Source: Haloarcula regularis
GTDB taxonomy: Archaea > Halobacteriota > Halobacteria > Halobacteriales > Haloarculaceae
Direction: 5' to 3'
DNA length: 64,000 bases
NCBI RefSeq assembly: GCF_029338315.1
Contig: NZ_CP119794.1
Coordinates: 2,480,001 to 2,544,000, forward strand
The notes below the pieces were generated by a model. The model made no database searches. It was not told the origin of the DNA and saw nothing but the letters and a program-made list of their open reading frames with translations. The position numbers were made by a program, and so were the translations under genes. Every line of letters begins with the position of its first letter. Position 1 is the first letter of the stretch. Shown here one piece after another: positions 55,946-64,000 of the stretch.

Positions 55946-55956
55946 TATATAAAATA
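55946..55956 (-). promoter_or_regulatory. TATA box of the HpcH-mhpF-mhpE operon
   Basis: 'tatataaaata' on the plus strand (read 'tattttatata' on the coding strand) is centred ~28 nt before the ATG at 55923, indicating a leaderless transcript. Confidence 0.65.
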
Positions 55957-56479
55957 CCCCCTGAACCCCGGTTCGTCCCGGGGAGCCCACCACTGCCGGA
56001 CATCGCGGTGCCGGAGACGCGGCCACGCCGCCCCGGGCGACTCGGTCGGCCGGTGGGGTGTTCGGTCCGGGGGCGCGTGTGTCCCTGTCTCACTGTCCGT
56101 TCGCCGCCACTGATACACGCGGGCCTCGCCGGCCGGCGGCAGGGTCACTGCGCCGGCCGGGTCTCGCCGGCAGTGACCGCTGCCCCTCCACACTCCCTGC
56201 CTCGTGACCGCAGTTCGATCCGCGTCCCGTCTCAGCGGCTGACGCAATCATTCTCTATTTCAGAACAGAGGGGCAGCTGACCGCCCGGCGGGTCGGGTCG
56301 GTCGCCGGGCCACGCTCGCGCCGACTGCCGACCTCAGCCAGAATTTCTAACAGGAGTACGTATGTTACTAGAAGCGTGCGTTACCGCTTGCCACGACGCG
56401 ATTCGTCACGATCATCGTCGATCAGGGGAGACTTCCCATTCGGGTGTGCGTACACCGCGTTTTCTATACCAAAACGCGG
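55957..56479. other. Spacer between the aldolase operon promoter and the IclR gene
   Basis: About 520 bp in which I see no gene. Frames on both strands are short and antisense-like. Contains AT-rich 'atttctaacaggagtacgta' near 56343-56362 with no clear matching gene. Confidence 0.55.
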
Positions 56480-57240
56480 CTACGAGTGTGCGATATTCAG
56501 CTCGATGACGTTGGCCGCGCTGATGACCTGGTCGGGGAACTCCTCCTCGAGGCGTTTCCCCTTGAGGCGGCTCGTCGGCGCCGAGATGCTGATGGCGCCG
56601 ACGACCTCCCCGTCCGAGAGAATCGGGGCCGAGACACAGCGGAGCCCCTTCATCAGCTCCTCGTCGTCGACGGCGTAGCCCTGGGCCCTGATCTTGGAGA
56701 ACTCCTCACGCAACTCCGCCGGGCCCGTGATCGAGTTCGCCGTCGCGGGCTCGAACGATCCCTCGGCCAGTATCTCGTCGACCCGCGCGTCGGGCATGTG
56801 GGCCAGCATCGACTTCCCGAGCGCCGTCGTGTTCATCGCGGCCCGGAGGCCGGCGTAGATGTCGAGGTTCACCGCCTTGGTCCCGCGCGACCGGTAGAGA
56901 TAGACACAGCGACCGTGTTCCTCGACGGCGACGTTGACCAGTTCTCCCGTCTCCTCGGCGAGTTCGTCGACCTGAGGCTTGGCGATCCCGAACAGATCCA
57001 TCTCCTTGCGGGTGTACCCGCCGATCTCGAGGAACCGCAGGCCCAGCGAGTACTCGCCGTCCGCCTTGCTCACGTACTCGTACTCCTCGAGCGTGCTGAG
57101 GTGGTTGTGGACCGCGCTCTTTCCCATCGCTACCTCGTCTGCCAGTTCCGTCACCCCGCTCCGCCCAGGGATTTGATCGCCTCGATGATCTCGAGGGTTT
57201 TCGCGGTCGTCTGGACCGGGTGTTTGGCTTCTTTTCCCAT
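56480..57240 (-). CDS. IclR-family transcriptional regulator, frame broken near 57155
   Basis: ATG complementary to 57238-57240 ('MGKEAKHPVQTTAKTLEII', 'EAIKSLGGAG'), then TGA; one extra base in the CCCC of 57155-57158 joins it to 'VTELADEVAMGKSAVHNHLS', the IclR winged helix. The effector domain follows ('NTTALGKSMLAHMPDARVDE', 'GLRCVSAPILSDGEVVGAIS'). Restored ~253 aa. IclR proteins control catabolic operons with small acids as ligands; it lies between the two HpcH genes, so those are likely targets. Confidence 0.87.
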
Positions 57241-57432
57241 AGTCCCCTGTGTACGCCGAATCCTCAAAAACGTTGTTCTATAATACCGAATCTAGGACGA
57301 TCGGCTTAGGCGCGGATCTGTGCGTAAATTTGGCCCTCTGACGGGTGATTCGGTCTTCTCAGAGCGTTTTCTATTTGAGTACCGATCGCTGTCGCTGGTC
57401 CGGCCAGCCCGGACCCGGTCGACTCGACCGGT

Positions 57433-57442
57433 GTTTTATACC
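57433..57442 (+). promoter_or_regulatory. TATA box of the second HpcH gene
   Basis: 'gttttatacc' is centred ~27 nt before the ATG at 57465, indicating a leaderless transcript. Confidence 0.65.
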
Positions 57443-57464
57443 CCGCTCGCGACTGGAGGGACGT

Positions 57465-58237
57465 ATGAGTGACTCGGAGCGCCTGCACACGGTGACTGCA
57501 GACTCGGATCCGTTGATCGGCAGCTGGGCGGCCGTCCCCCATCCGCTCTCGGTCGAGATGGCCGCCGACGCTGGCTACGACTTCGTCGCCCTCGACGCGG
57601 AACACACGCCGATGTCCTACGAGACGATGGAACACATGCTCCGTGGAGTCGACGGCGAGACGGAGACGCTGGTCCGCGTCCCCGACGGCGACCCGACCAC
57701 GTTGAAGCGGACGCTCGACCTGGACCCGGACGGGGTCCTGGTCCCGATGGTCGAGACGGCGGCCGAAGCGGAACGCATCGTCGACGCGAGCCGGTATCCC
57801 CCGGAGGGCACCCGCGGAATCGGCCCCTGGCGGGCCACGGGGTACACGACGACGCTGGCCGAGCACTTGGCGGCAGGGACGACTCGTTCGTCACACACGT
57901 CCAGCTCGAGTCGCGCCAGGCGGTGGAGAACGCCGCCGACATCGCCGCCGTCGACGGCATCGACGGCGTCTTCGTCGGGCCGCTCGACCTCTCGCTGTCG
58001 ATGGACTGTTTCGGCGAGTGGGAGAGCGACGAGTTCCTCGCGGCAGTCGAGGCCGTCTTCTCGGCCGCCCGGGCGGAGGGCGTCACGACCGGGACGCTCG
58101 CGACCAGCGCGGCCGAGCGCGAACAGCGCCTCGAGTGGGACGTCGATTACGTCGCGACCGGCGTCGATCTGATGCACCTCGCACGGGGGCTCAGCGAGAC
58201 CCTCGAACACAGTCGGGACGTCGTCGACTCCGGGTAA
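57465..58237 (+). CDS. HpcH/HpaI-family aldolase (second copy), frame broken near 57877
   Basis: ATG at 57465. 'GSWAAVPHPLSVEMAADAGY', 'FVALDAEHTPMSYETMEHML' and 'DPDGVLVPMVETAAEAERIV' match the pyruvate aldolase barrel, with Glu metal ligand in 'PMVETAAEA'. After 'LAEHLAAG' one extra G at 57876-57878 restores 'DDSFVTHVQLESRQAVENAA' and 'DGVFVGPLDLSLSMDCFGEW'. Restored ~257 aa, ending at TAA 58235-58237. Divergent from IclR. Confidence 0.87.
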
Positions 58238-58253
58238 CCGACCGGCCCGGCCC

Positions 58254-58952
58254 TCAGAGGAACGCGAAGGCCCGGACCGAGGACCCGCTCGTCCCTTGGA
58301 GGTTCAGCGGCGGGTAGAAGAAGTACGCGCGCCGGGAGTCGGCGCCGTCCAGCACCTGATCGAGGTTCCGGACCTCTTCGACGGGGATGATGTCGTTTTC
58401 CAGCAGCGGCAGGTGTGACTCGTCGGCGCCGACGTCCGTCGCCGGCCCGTGGCCGGGCACCTCGCCGGTCCACCCGCCGACGCTCGCGCCTTCGGTGCCG
58501 ACCGCCTTCGGCTTGCGCTCCCCGAGCCACTCGGCGGCCTCGGCGGTGAGATACGGGAACTCGAAGGCGTACTCCGGTGAGTTGCCGTAGTACTGGTCCC
58601 ACGCGGTGTGGAGCATCACGACCTCGCCCTCGTTGATCTCGTCGTCGTACTGTTCCAGGTCGTCGACCGTGATGGCCTCCTCGGGTTCCTTGGGCGTCAG
58701 GTCGACGGCCACGCCCGGCCCCATGAACTTGCTCACCGGGAAGTCGTCGAGCGTCTTGCCCTCCGGGATGAAGTGCCGTGGCGAGTCGAGGTGGGTCCCT
58801 GTGTGCGTGTTCATCTCCAGGCGCTCCATCGTGTAGGCGTCTCTGGAGGCCCAGGCGGTCTTGGTCAGTTGGACCTCGGGGAACGTCGGCCACACCGGCA
58901 TGCCGTCTTCTACCGGATTGCTCAGGTCGATGATTTCCTCTGGTTCGAACAT
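58254..58952 (-). CDS. Cyclase-family (kynurenine-formamidase-like) metal hydrolase
   Basis: 232 aa from the ATG complementary to 58950-58952. 'EIIDLSNPVEDGMPVWPTFP' and the metal motif 'NTHTGTHLDSPRHFIPEG' (H-x-G-T-H-x-D-x-P-x-H) define the cyclase family (PF04199). Members hydrolyse amides, lactones or cyclic acids. Converges with HpcH copy 2 (16 nt gap), so it may be part of the same pathway as a ring- or lactone-opening step. Confidence 0.88.
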   Translation of the reverse strand: MFEPEEIIDLSNPVEDGMPVWPTFPEVQLTKTAWASRDAYTMERLEMNTHTGTHLDSPRHFIPEGKTLDDFPVSKFMGPGVAVDLTPKEPEEAITVDDLEQYDDEINEGEVVMLHTAWDQYYGNSPEYAFEFPYLTAEAAEWLGERKPKAVGTEGASVGGWTGEVPGHGPATDVGADESHLPLLENDIIPVEEVRNLDQVLDGADSRRAYFFYPPLNLQGTSGSSVRAFAFL

Positions 58953-59018
58953 GATGGAGCAATCAGACGGAGCCAAAATAAATGTTTGCTCGTCGGTCAC
59001 ACTGACAGCCACATCGAC

Positions 59019-59987
59019 TCACTCGACGCGGGGGTCCAGCAGCGCGTGGCCGACGTCCTGGACGAGGTTGCCGACCAGTCCGAGGGCGATGGGGACCATC
59101 GTCACCGCGGTCAGCGTCTGGACGTCCCGGCTCTGGATGGCGAACCACCCCAGCTGCCCGAGTCCGGGAACCTTGAAGACGAGTTCGACGACGAAGGCGG
59201 TGACGAACAGGACGCCCAGCGTCTCCACGAGAAACAGCGACAGGAGCGTCGGCGCGACGGTCCGGAAGATCTGTCGAGCGATCTCCCGCGGTGGTGCCCC
59301 TCTGGCTTCGAGCTGGCGGACGAACGCGGCGCCCGTCCTCTCCCGCGACTCCGAGCGCGTGTACCGGAACTGCACGGCAAAGAGCGTCAGCGTGACGACC
59401 GCCATCGGGAGCGTCAGGGCCACGAGGTTCGACGGAGCGAGCAGCGCCCGCCCGGGCCGGTAGTACGGCGCCAGCGACAGCCAGTCGATGGCCACGAGGA
59501 CCACCGCCTCAGCGAGGACGAACTCCGGGACGCCGACGGGGACGAACCCGAATCCCGTCAGGAGGCGGTCGAGCGCCGTCGCCTCCCGGACTGCCGTGTA
59601 CAACCCCAGCAGCGTCCCGAGCGCCGTCGCGACCACGACCGCGGGGACGACGTACGCGGCGGTCACGCCCCCTCGTGAGCGGAGGAGCGCGAGAATCGGG
59701 CGGCCGAAGCTGTCCCCGGGGCCGATGTCGGAGGTGACCGACGTCCCCAGATCGCCCGTCGTGTAGCCGACGACCCACTCGAGCCAGCGGTCGGCGAGCG
59801 GGTCGTCGTAGCCCCGCGCCTCGCGATAGGACTCGAGCTGGTCTGCCTCGGGGTTCTCGGTCACCTGCACGCGCCGGGCGTTCGGGTCCGGCGCCCAGGC
59901 GGCAAGCAGGAACAGCGCCGACAGGACGAGGTAGAAGGCGAGGACGGTCCACAGCAGCCGTGTCGCGACGTACCGGCCGGTCGCCAT
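59019..59987 (-). CDS. ABC transporter permease, DppB/OppB type
   Basis: 322 aa from the ATG complementary to 59985-59987. Six membrane helices, first at residues 7-30. The BPD permease EAA-like loop is 'FVRQLEARGAPPREIARQIF' and a C-terminal 'VFKVPGLGQLGWFAIQSRDV' is a DppB signature. Transports oligopeptides or related solutes. The partner permease is on the opposite strand from 60152. Confidence 0.88.
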   Translation of the reverse strand: MATGRYVATRLLWTVLAFYLVLSALFLLAAWAPDPNARRVQVTENPEADQLESYREARGYDDPLADRWLEWVVGYTTGDLGTSVTSDIGPGDSFGRPILALLRSRGGVTAAYVVPAVVVATALGTLLGLYTAVREATALDRLLTGFGFVPVGVPEFVLAEAVVLVAIDWLSLAPYYRPGRALLAPSNLVALTLPMAVVTLTLFAVQFRYTRSESRERTGAAFVRQLEARGAPPREIARQIFRTVAPTLLSLFLVETLGVLFVTAFVVELVFKVPGLGQLGWFAIQSRDVQTLTAVTMVPIALGLVGNLVQDVGHALLDPRVE

Positions 59988-60151
59988 ATCGCGGTCACCC
60001 GCCTCCCCGCCGGTGCTCCTCGACCGGCCGTCCACGCACTCGTCTGCATCTCCGTGACACGCCTTGAGTCGATACCCGTTCTCGTGGGACATGTATTTTT
60101 ACCTCCGCCCTGAACCCTTCCCACGGACTGTCCGACCGGACGTGACCGCGC

Positions 60152-61372
60152 GTGTCTGCACCCGATACCGACCCGACGTTCGACTCGCTCGACCTCGACG
60201 CGGCGCCGGACCGGCCGGTGCGCCCGCGGCCGAAGACGGTCGTGGCGCTCGTCGCTCTCCTGGCGTGGGTCGGGCTGTTTTGCTACTCGGAGCTCGCGGT
60301 TCCGGCGGGCGACCCCGTCGCCTTCGGGGTCCGTCCGAGCCCCATCGACTGGCCCTTCGGCGCCGCGTTGCTCGCGGTCGGCTGGGTCGTCGTCGACCCG
60401 TCGCCGCGGACCCGACGGCTGGCCGGCCGCTACTGGGCGACCGTCCGGACCGACGCGCTCGCGCTCGCCGCGACGGGCGTCCTCGCCGTGTTCGTGGTCG
60501 TCGGCCTCGCCGGCCCGTCGCTCGTCGACGTGCTCGAAGCGACCGCCGGCATCACGGCCGCCCAGGGGCAGCAGGTGGCGGCGCTGCAACCGCCGCTGGG
60601 CGCGAGCGTGCCAGCCGACGCCGTCGAGACCTGTGCCGGCCCGGTCACCGCAGGGCGATGTCACGGGACGATATCTCACCCGTTCGGGACCGACGCGTAC
60701 GGGAACGACGTCTTCGAGGGCGTCGTGAGCGGGACGCGCGTGGCGCTGGCCGTCTCCCTGACGGGGGCGGTGTTCGTCGTGCCGGTGGGTATCGCCGCCG
60801 GGGTCGTCGCCGCGTCCCTCGGCGGCCCGGTCGACGAGTCGCTGATGCGGCTTGCGGACCTCGTGGACGTGATTCCCGCGATATTCGTCTACGTCATCGT
60901 TCAGATCCCGCTCCAGAAGAACCTGTGGCTCGTGGTGCTGGTGTTCGGGGTGCTCAGCTGGGGCAACACCGCCAGGCTGGTGCGGAGCGACGCGCTCTCG
61001 ACGGTCGAACGGGAGTACGTCGCCGCCACCCGGGCCGCCGGCGGGCGTCCGTGGCTGGTCGTTCGGGACCACGTCGTCCCGAACGTCGCCGGGACGGCGA
61101 TAACGACGGCGACCTACTTCGTCCCGAAACTGATCCTGGTCGAGGCGACGCTGGGCTGGCTCCACCTCAGCTCCGGGTACGTCTACTCCTGGGGCGACCA
61201 GCTGGGACTCAAGACCGCGGTCTTTTCCGGGACGTTCCCGGTCGACGGCATCCCGGTCGCGACGTGGTGGACCGAGGCGTTCACGCTCGCTGCCATCTTC
61301 GCGACTGTCGTCTCGTGGTACGTCGTCGGCGACACCTTGCGGACCGTCTTCGAACCGGGGACGGAGTCGTGA
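60152..61372 (+). CDS. ABC transporter permease, DppC/OppC type
   Basis: 406 aa from a GTG at 60152. Longer than usual N-terminus with two additional helices, then the periplasmic segment 'ISHPFGTDAYGNDVFEGVVS' (typical 'HPLGTDxxGRDV' motif), and the EAA loop 'YVAATRAAGGRPWLVVRDHV'. It has no neighbouring ATPase or binding protein in the window. Divergent to the DppB-type gene with a 164-bp gap. Confidence 0.87.
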   Translation: MSAPDTDPTFDSLDLDAAPDRPVRPRPKTVVALVALLAWVGLFCYSELAVPAGDPVAFGVRPSPIDWPFGAALLAVGWVVVDPSPRTRRLAGRYWATVRTDALALAATGVLAVFVVVGLAGPSLVDVLEATAGITAAQGQQVAALQPPLGASVPADAVETCAGPVTAGRCHGTISHPFGTDAYGNDVFEGVVSGTRVALAVSLTGAVFVVPVGIAAGVVAASLGGPVDESLMRLADLVDVIPAIFVYVIVQIPLQKNLWLVVLVFGVLSWGNTARLVRSDALSTVEREYVAATRAAGGRPWLVVRDHVVPNVAGTAITTATYFVPKLILVEATLGWLHLSSGYVYSWGDQLGLKTAVFSGTFPVDGIPVATWWTEAFTLAAIFATVVSWYVVGDTLRTVFEPGTES

Positions 61373-61478
61373 CCGCGAGTACGTCGGCTACGGTTTCGGT
61401 GGTTCGCCGACCGAGCACCGGCTGGGGGTACGCTACGCGAAGAGCCGCCGGCCGCGAGAACGGGGTCCGGTGTCGGGG

Positions 61479-62582
61479 TCAGTTGAGCCGTTCGGCGTCG
61501 TCGTCGTGGCCGTCGAAGAGGTGGAGACTCTCGGCCGTGAAAGTGAGATACCCCTCCATGCCCTCGTCGAGGACGCCGGTGGCGACCTCTGCGGTGACCT
61601 CGTGCCCGTTCGGGGTCTGACACCGGACGACGTCCTCGGTGCCGATCTTCTCGACCACGTCGACGGTGACGGGCACGGCGAAATCGCCCCCCGACCCGTC
61701 GTCGGACCAGTTGAGCAGCTGGGGCCGGACGCAGGCGGTTATCTCGTCGCCGCGCGCCATCTGGAGCGCGTCGACCAGTGGCCCGTCGACCTCAAAGGTC
61801 ACCTCGCCGTCGTCGAGGACGGCAGTGTCGCCGTCCCACGAGAGGTGACAGTCGAAGCGGTTGATCTGTGGCGACCCGATGAACATCGCGACGAACAGCG
61901 ACTGGGGCTCGCTGAACACCTCGTCGGGGTCGCCAAACTGGGCGACGTTGCCGTCGTTCATCACGACCAGCTTGTCGCCCATCGTCATCGCCTCCTCCTG
62001 GTCGTGGGTGACGTGGACCATCGTGACGCCGAACTCGTGCTGGAGGCGGACGACCTCGGCGCGCAGCTGCCGTTTGAGCAGCTCGTCGAGGTCGCTGAAC
62101 GGCTCGTCCATCAGGAATACTTCGGGGCGGCGGACCAGCGCCCGCGCGAGGGCGACGCGCTGTTGTTGCCCGCCCGAGAGCGAGGTGATCTTCTTGTCCA
62201 GGAACTCGTCACAGTCGGCGACTTCCGCGATGTCGTTGACCGCGCTGTCGATCTCGGACTCGCTGTGGCCGTCCTCGGCGCGCAGCGGGAACGCGATGTT
62301 CTCTTTCGCCGTCATGTGCGGGTAGAGCGCCAGGTCCTGGAACACCATCGAGATGTCCCGGTCCTGTGGCGACTTGTCCGTGATGTCGACGTCGTCGAAC
62401 GTGATCGACCCGCTCGTGGGGGTCTCGAGCCCGGCGATCGAGCGCAGCGTCGTCGTCTTCCCACAGCCCGAGGGGCCGACGAGGACGACGAGTTCGCCGT
62501 CACCGATGTCCAGCGAGACGTTGTCTGTTGCGACTAGCGAACCGTACTCCTTCGTCAGATCTTGAACGTGTACTTTAGCCAT
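61479..62582 (-). CDS. ABC transporter ATP-binding protein, MalK/UgpC type
   Basis: 367 aa. Walker A 'GPSGCGKTTTL', Q-loop 'VFQDLALYPHMTAKENIAFP', signature 'LSGGQQQRVALARALVR', Walker B 'VFLMDEPFSDLDE' and H-loop 'VHVTHDQEEAM'. A C-terminal TOBE/regulatory domain (~240-367) is present ('EITACVRPQLLNW'). Energises CUT1 sugar import with the two permeases upstream. The stop of MalG is 3 nt before it. Confidence 0.95.
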   Translation of the reverse strand: MAKVHVQDLTKEYGSLVATDNVSLDIGDGELVVLVGPSGCGKTTTLRSIAGLETPTSGSITFDDVDITDKSPQDRDISMVFQDLALYPHMTAKENIAFPLRAEDGHSESEIDSAVNDIAEVADCDEFLDKKITSLSGGQQQRVALARALVRRPEVFLMDEPFSDLDELLKRQLRAEVVRLQHEFGVTMVHVTHDQEEAMTMGDKLVVMNDGNVAQFGDPDEVFSEPQSLFVAMFIGSPQINRFDCHLSWDGDTAVLDDGEVTFEVDGPLVDALQMARGDEITACVRPQLLNWSDDGSGGDFAVPVTVDVVEKIGTEDVVRCQTPNGHEVTAEVATGVLDEGMEGYLTFTAESLHLFDGHDDDAERLN

Positions 62583-62584
62583 GG

Positions 62585-63421
62585 TTAGATGTCAGTCATG
62601 CCGAGGGTCATCCCCTCGATGATGTTGTCGCGGAAGGCGATCAGGATCAGCGTGGGCGGGATGGCGACGACGACTGCCATCGCCATGATGCGGTTCCACT
62701 GGATCTGGTTCGACTCGATGAGCGTCGGGATGATGGTCGTTATCGTCGACGTGTTGTTCCCGGTGATGATCCACGCGAAGAGGAACTCGTTCCAGGCGAA
62801 GACCCAGGCGAGCATCATCGTCGCGACGAGGCCGGGGCGCACGAGCGGGAAGACGACCTTCCGGAACGTCTCGAAGCGCGAGTAGCCGTCGACGTAGGCC
62901 GCCTCCTCGAACGAGACGGGGATCTTATCGAAGAAGTCCCGCATCAGCCACGTCGTCAGCGGCAGATTGAAGGTCAGATACAGCAGGATGAGCCCAAGCA
63001 GCGTGTCCTGAAGGCCCAGCTGGCCGTAGATGAAGAATATCGGCAGCACGACGGCGATCGGCGGGAACATCCGCGTCGAGAGCAGCCAGAACGAGACGTG
63101 GCCGCCGGGATCGATCCGCGAGGCGAACCGCGAGAACGCGTAGCCCGCCAGCGCGCCGAGTATCACCGAGAGGATGGTTGTCCCAGAGGCGATGATGAGG
63201 CTGTTGGTGATGGCGTTGACCGCCCGGGAGTTCGTGAGCACCCAGACGATGGAATCGAGGGTGAACCCGCGCGGGTACAGCGTCGGCGGGAACGTCCCGA
63301 TGTAGTTGAGCGGTTTCAGCGCCGTGTTCAGGGTCCAGTAGAGCGGGAACGCGACGAACAGCGCGTAGAGCGCGACGAAGCCGCGGCCGAACCACTGGAA
63401 GCCCGACGTGTCGGAGCTCAT
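62585..63421 (-). CDS. Sugar ABC transporter permease, MalG type
   Basis: 278 aa from the ATG complementary to 63419-63421. Six helices, EAA loop 'FEEAAYVDGYSRFETFRKVV', and 'LPLTTWLMRDFFDKIPVSFE' just before it. Partner of the MalF-type gene, whose stop overlaps its start by 4 nt (63418-63421). Confidence 0.94.
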   Translation of the reverse strand: MSSDTSGFQWFGRGFVALYALFVAFPLYWTLNTALKPLNYIGTFPPTLYPRGFTLDSIVWVLTNSRAVNAITNSLIIASGTTILSVILGALAGYAFSRFASRIDPGGHVSFWLLSTRMFPPIAVVLPIFFIYGQLGLQDTLLGLILLYLTFNLPLTTWLMRDFFDKIPVSFEEAAYVDGYSRFETFRKVVFPLVRPGLVATMMLAWVFAWNEFLFAWIITGNNTSTITTIIPTLIESNQIQWNRIMAMAVVVAIPPTLILIAFRDNIIEGMTLGMTDI

Positions 63422-64000
63422 GCCATCTCCTCCGTGTTCATCGACCGCCAGAACAGCAGCATGGCGATGACCGATCCGAGACCGATGACCCACGTCAGGG
63501 CCGCTGCCCGGCCGATGTTGAACTGGCTGAACCCGACCAGGTACGTGAAGTACGTCGGAAGTTCGGTCTGGGTGCCGGGGCCGCCGTTGGTCATGATAAA
63601 GAGCTTGTCGAAGAACTTGTACGCGTCCATGAACCGCAGCAGGAACGCGATGGCGATGAGGTTGCGCAGCTGGGGGAGCGTGATGCGGCGGAACTGCATC
63701 CATCGCGACGCCCCGTCGACCCGCGCGGCCTCGTAGAGCGTATCGGAGATGCTCGCACGCCCCCCGTAGATGATCAGCAGCGGGAGCCCGACCCACTGCC
63801 AGGTGTCGGCGATCATGATGGCGGTCAGGCCGAGCCAGCGCGACTGCAGCCACGGCACGGCGCTGAAGCCGAGCATCCCGAGGATGCCGTTGACCGTCCC
63901 GCCGCCCGGCAGAAAGAGCAGCTGCCAGATGCGGCCGACGACCAGCGGTGCGATCATCATCGGGACCGCGAACAGTGTCAGCATCGCGATGCGGATGCCC
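63418..64000 (-). CDS. Sugar ABC transporter permease, MalF type, 5' end cut by window edge
   Basis: Only the C-terminal ~193 residues are visible. 'ADTWQWVGLPLLIIYGGRAS' then the EAA loop 'LYEAARVDGASRWMQFRRIT', and a typical MalF end 'GRAAALTWVIGLGSVIAMLL'. The frame is open to the right edge, so the ATG is outside. The binding protein of this CUT1 importer is presumably further right. Confidence 0.93.
   Translation of the reverse strand, partial: GIRIAMLTLFAVPMMIAPLVVGRIWQLLFLPGGGTVNGILGMLGFSAVPWLQSRWLGLTAIMIADTWQWVGLPLLIIYGGRASISDTLYEAARVDGASRWMQFRRITLPQLRNLIAIAFLLRFMDAYKFFDKLFIMTNGGPGTQTELPTYFTYLVGFSQFNIGRAAALTWVIGLGSVIAMLLFWRSMNTEEMA

Noticed and set aside
56376..56678. Plus-strand 100-codon frame overlapping the IclR gene end
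   Set aside because: Lies mostly antisense to the IclR effector domain and has no family features.
59861..61165. Reverse-strand open frame across the DppC-type gene
   Set aside because: Arg/Gly/Asp-rich translation with no family signal; the plus-strand frame has clear permease motifs.

Overview
The window is euryarchaeal and almost certainly from a haloarchaeon (class Halobacteria; a Haloarculaceae-like genus is plausible but not proven). The evidence is high G+C, very acidic proteins rich in Asp and Glu, an archaeal S6e ribosomal protein, TATA-box promoters close to start codons, a CheF/archaellum (arl) cluster, haloarchaeal families of unknown function, and an IS1341-type tnpB element.

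Layout. 1-4140: housekeeping and conserved genes (two universal-stress proteins, a DHH phosphoesterase with a duplicated 3' end, a DUF5807-like protein, a dCTP deaminase/dUTPase-like protein, rps6e, a conserved hypothetical). 4235-27556: one motility and chemotaxis supercluster. It holds cheF2, tenA, then leftward cheB-cheA-cheR-HEAT-cheF1, rightward cheW, a RAD55/KaiC-like ATPase, a winged-helix regulator, a small membrane protein, one archaellin gene, three non-motility-looking genes, then cheY-cheC-cheD and arlCE-F-G-H-I-J. CheA/W/R/B/C/D/Y form the sensory pathway, CheF and the HEAT protein couple CheY to the archaellum, and ArlB/F/G/H/I/J build and drive it. 27664-32057: an M29 aminopeptidase, a TetR regulator, DUF4188 and SHOCT proteins, and 6-phosphogluconate dehydrogenase. 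32058-35400: a small accessory zone with a membrane-anchored ferredoxin, a tnpB insertion element, tRNA-Arg(CCG), and a VapBC-like toxin-antitoxin pair between partial copies of the tRNA 3' end. 35670-41719: a transducer (MCP), katG, a cytochrome P450 and a membrane protein.

41940-58952 is a catabolic island. It contains a cupin, a PEP-hydrolase-family TIM barrel and its usual partner, a Tm-1-like protein, a ribose-type ABC importer whose two ATPase domains are separate genes, two dehydrogenases, 4-hydroxy-2-oxovalerate aldolase with acetaldehyde dehydrogenase, two HpcH/HpaI aldolases, an IclR regulator and a cyclase-family hydrolase. The set looks like import and stepwise cleavage of an unidentified sugar acid or oxo-acid to pyruvate and acetyl-CoA. 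A decayed second copy of the aldolase gene lies at 41960-42290. From 59019 to the right edge are transport genes: a divergent DppB/DppC permease pair and a MalK/MalG/MalF-type importer that runs off the edge.

A global caveat: twelve genes carry 13 frame breaks, and every one is repaired by adding one or two bases, usually G or C in a short G/C run. This is more consistent with uncorrected deletion errors in the sequence than with mass pseudogenisation. I annotate those genes at full length and name each break.
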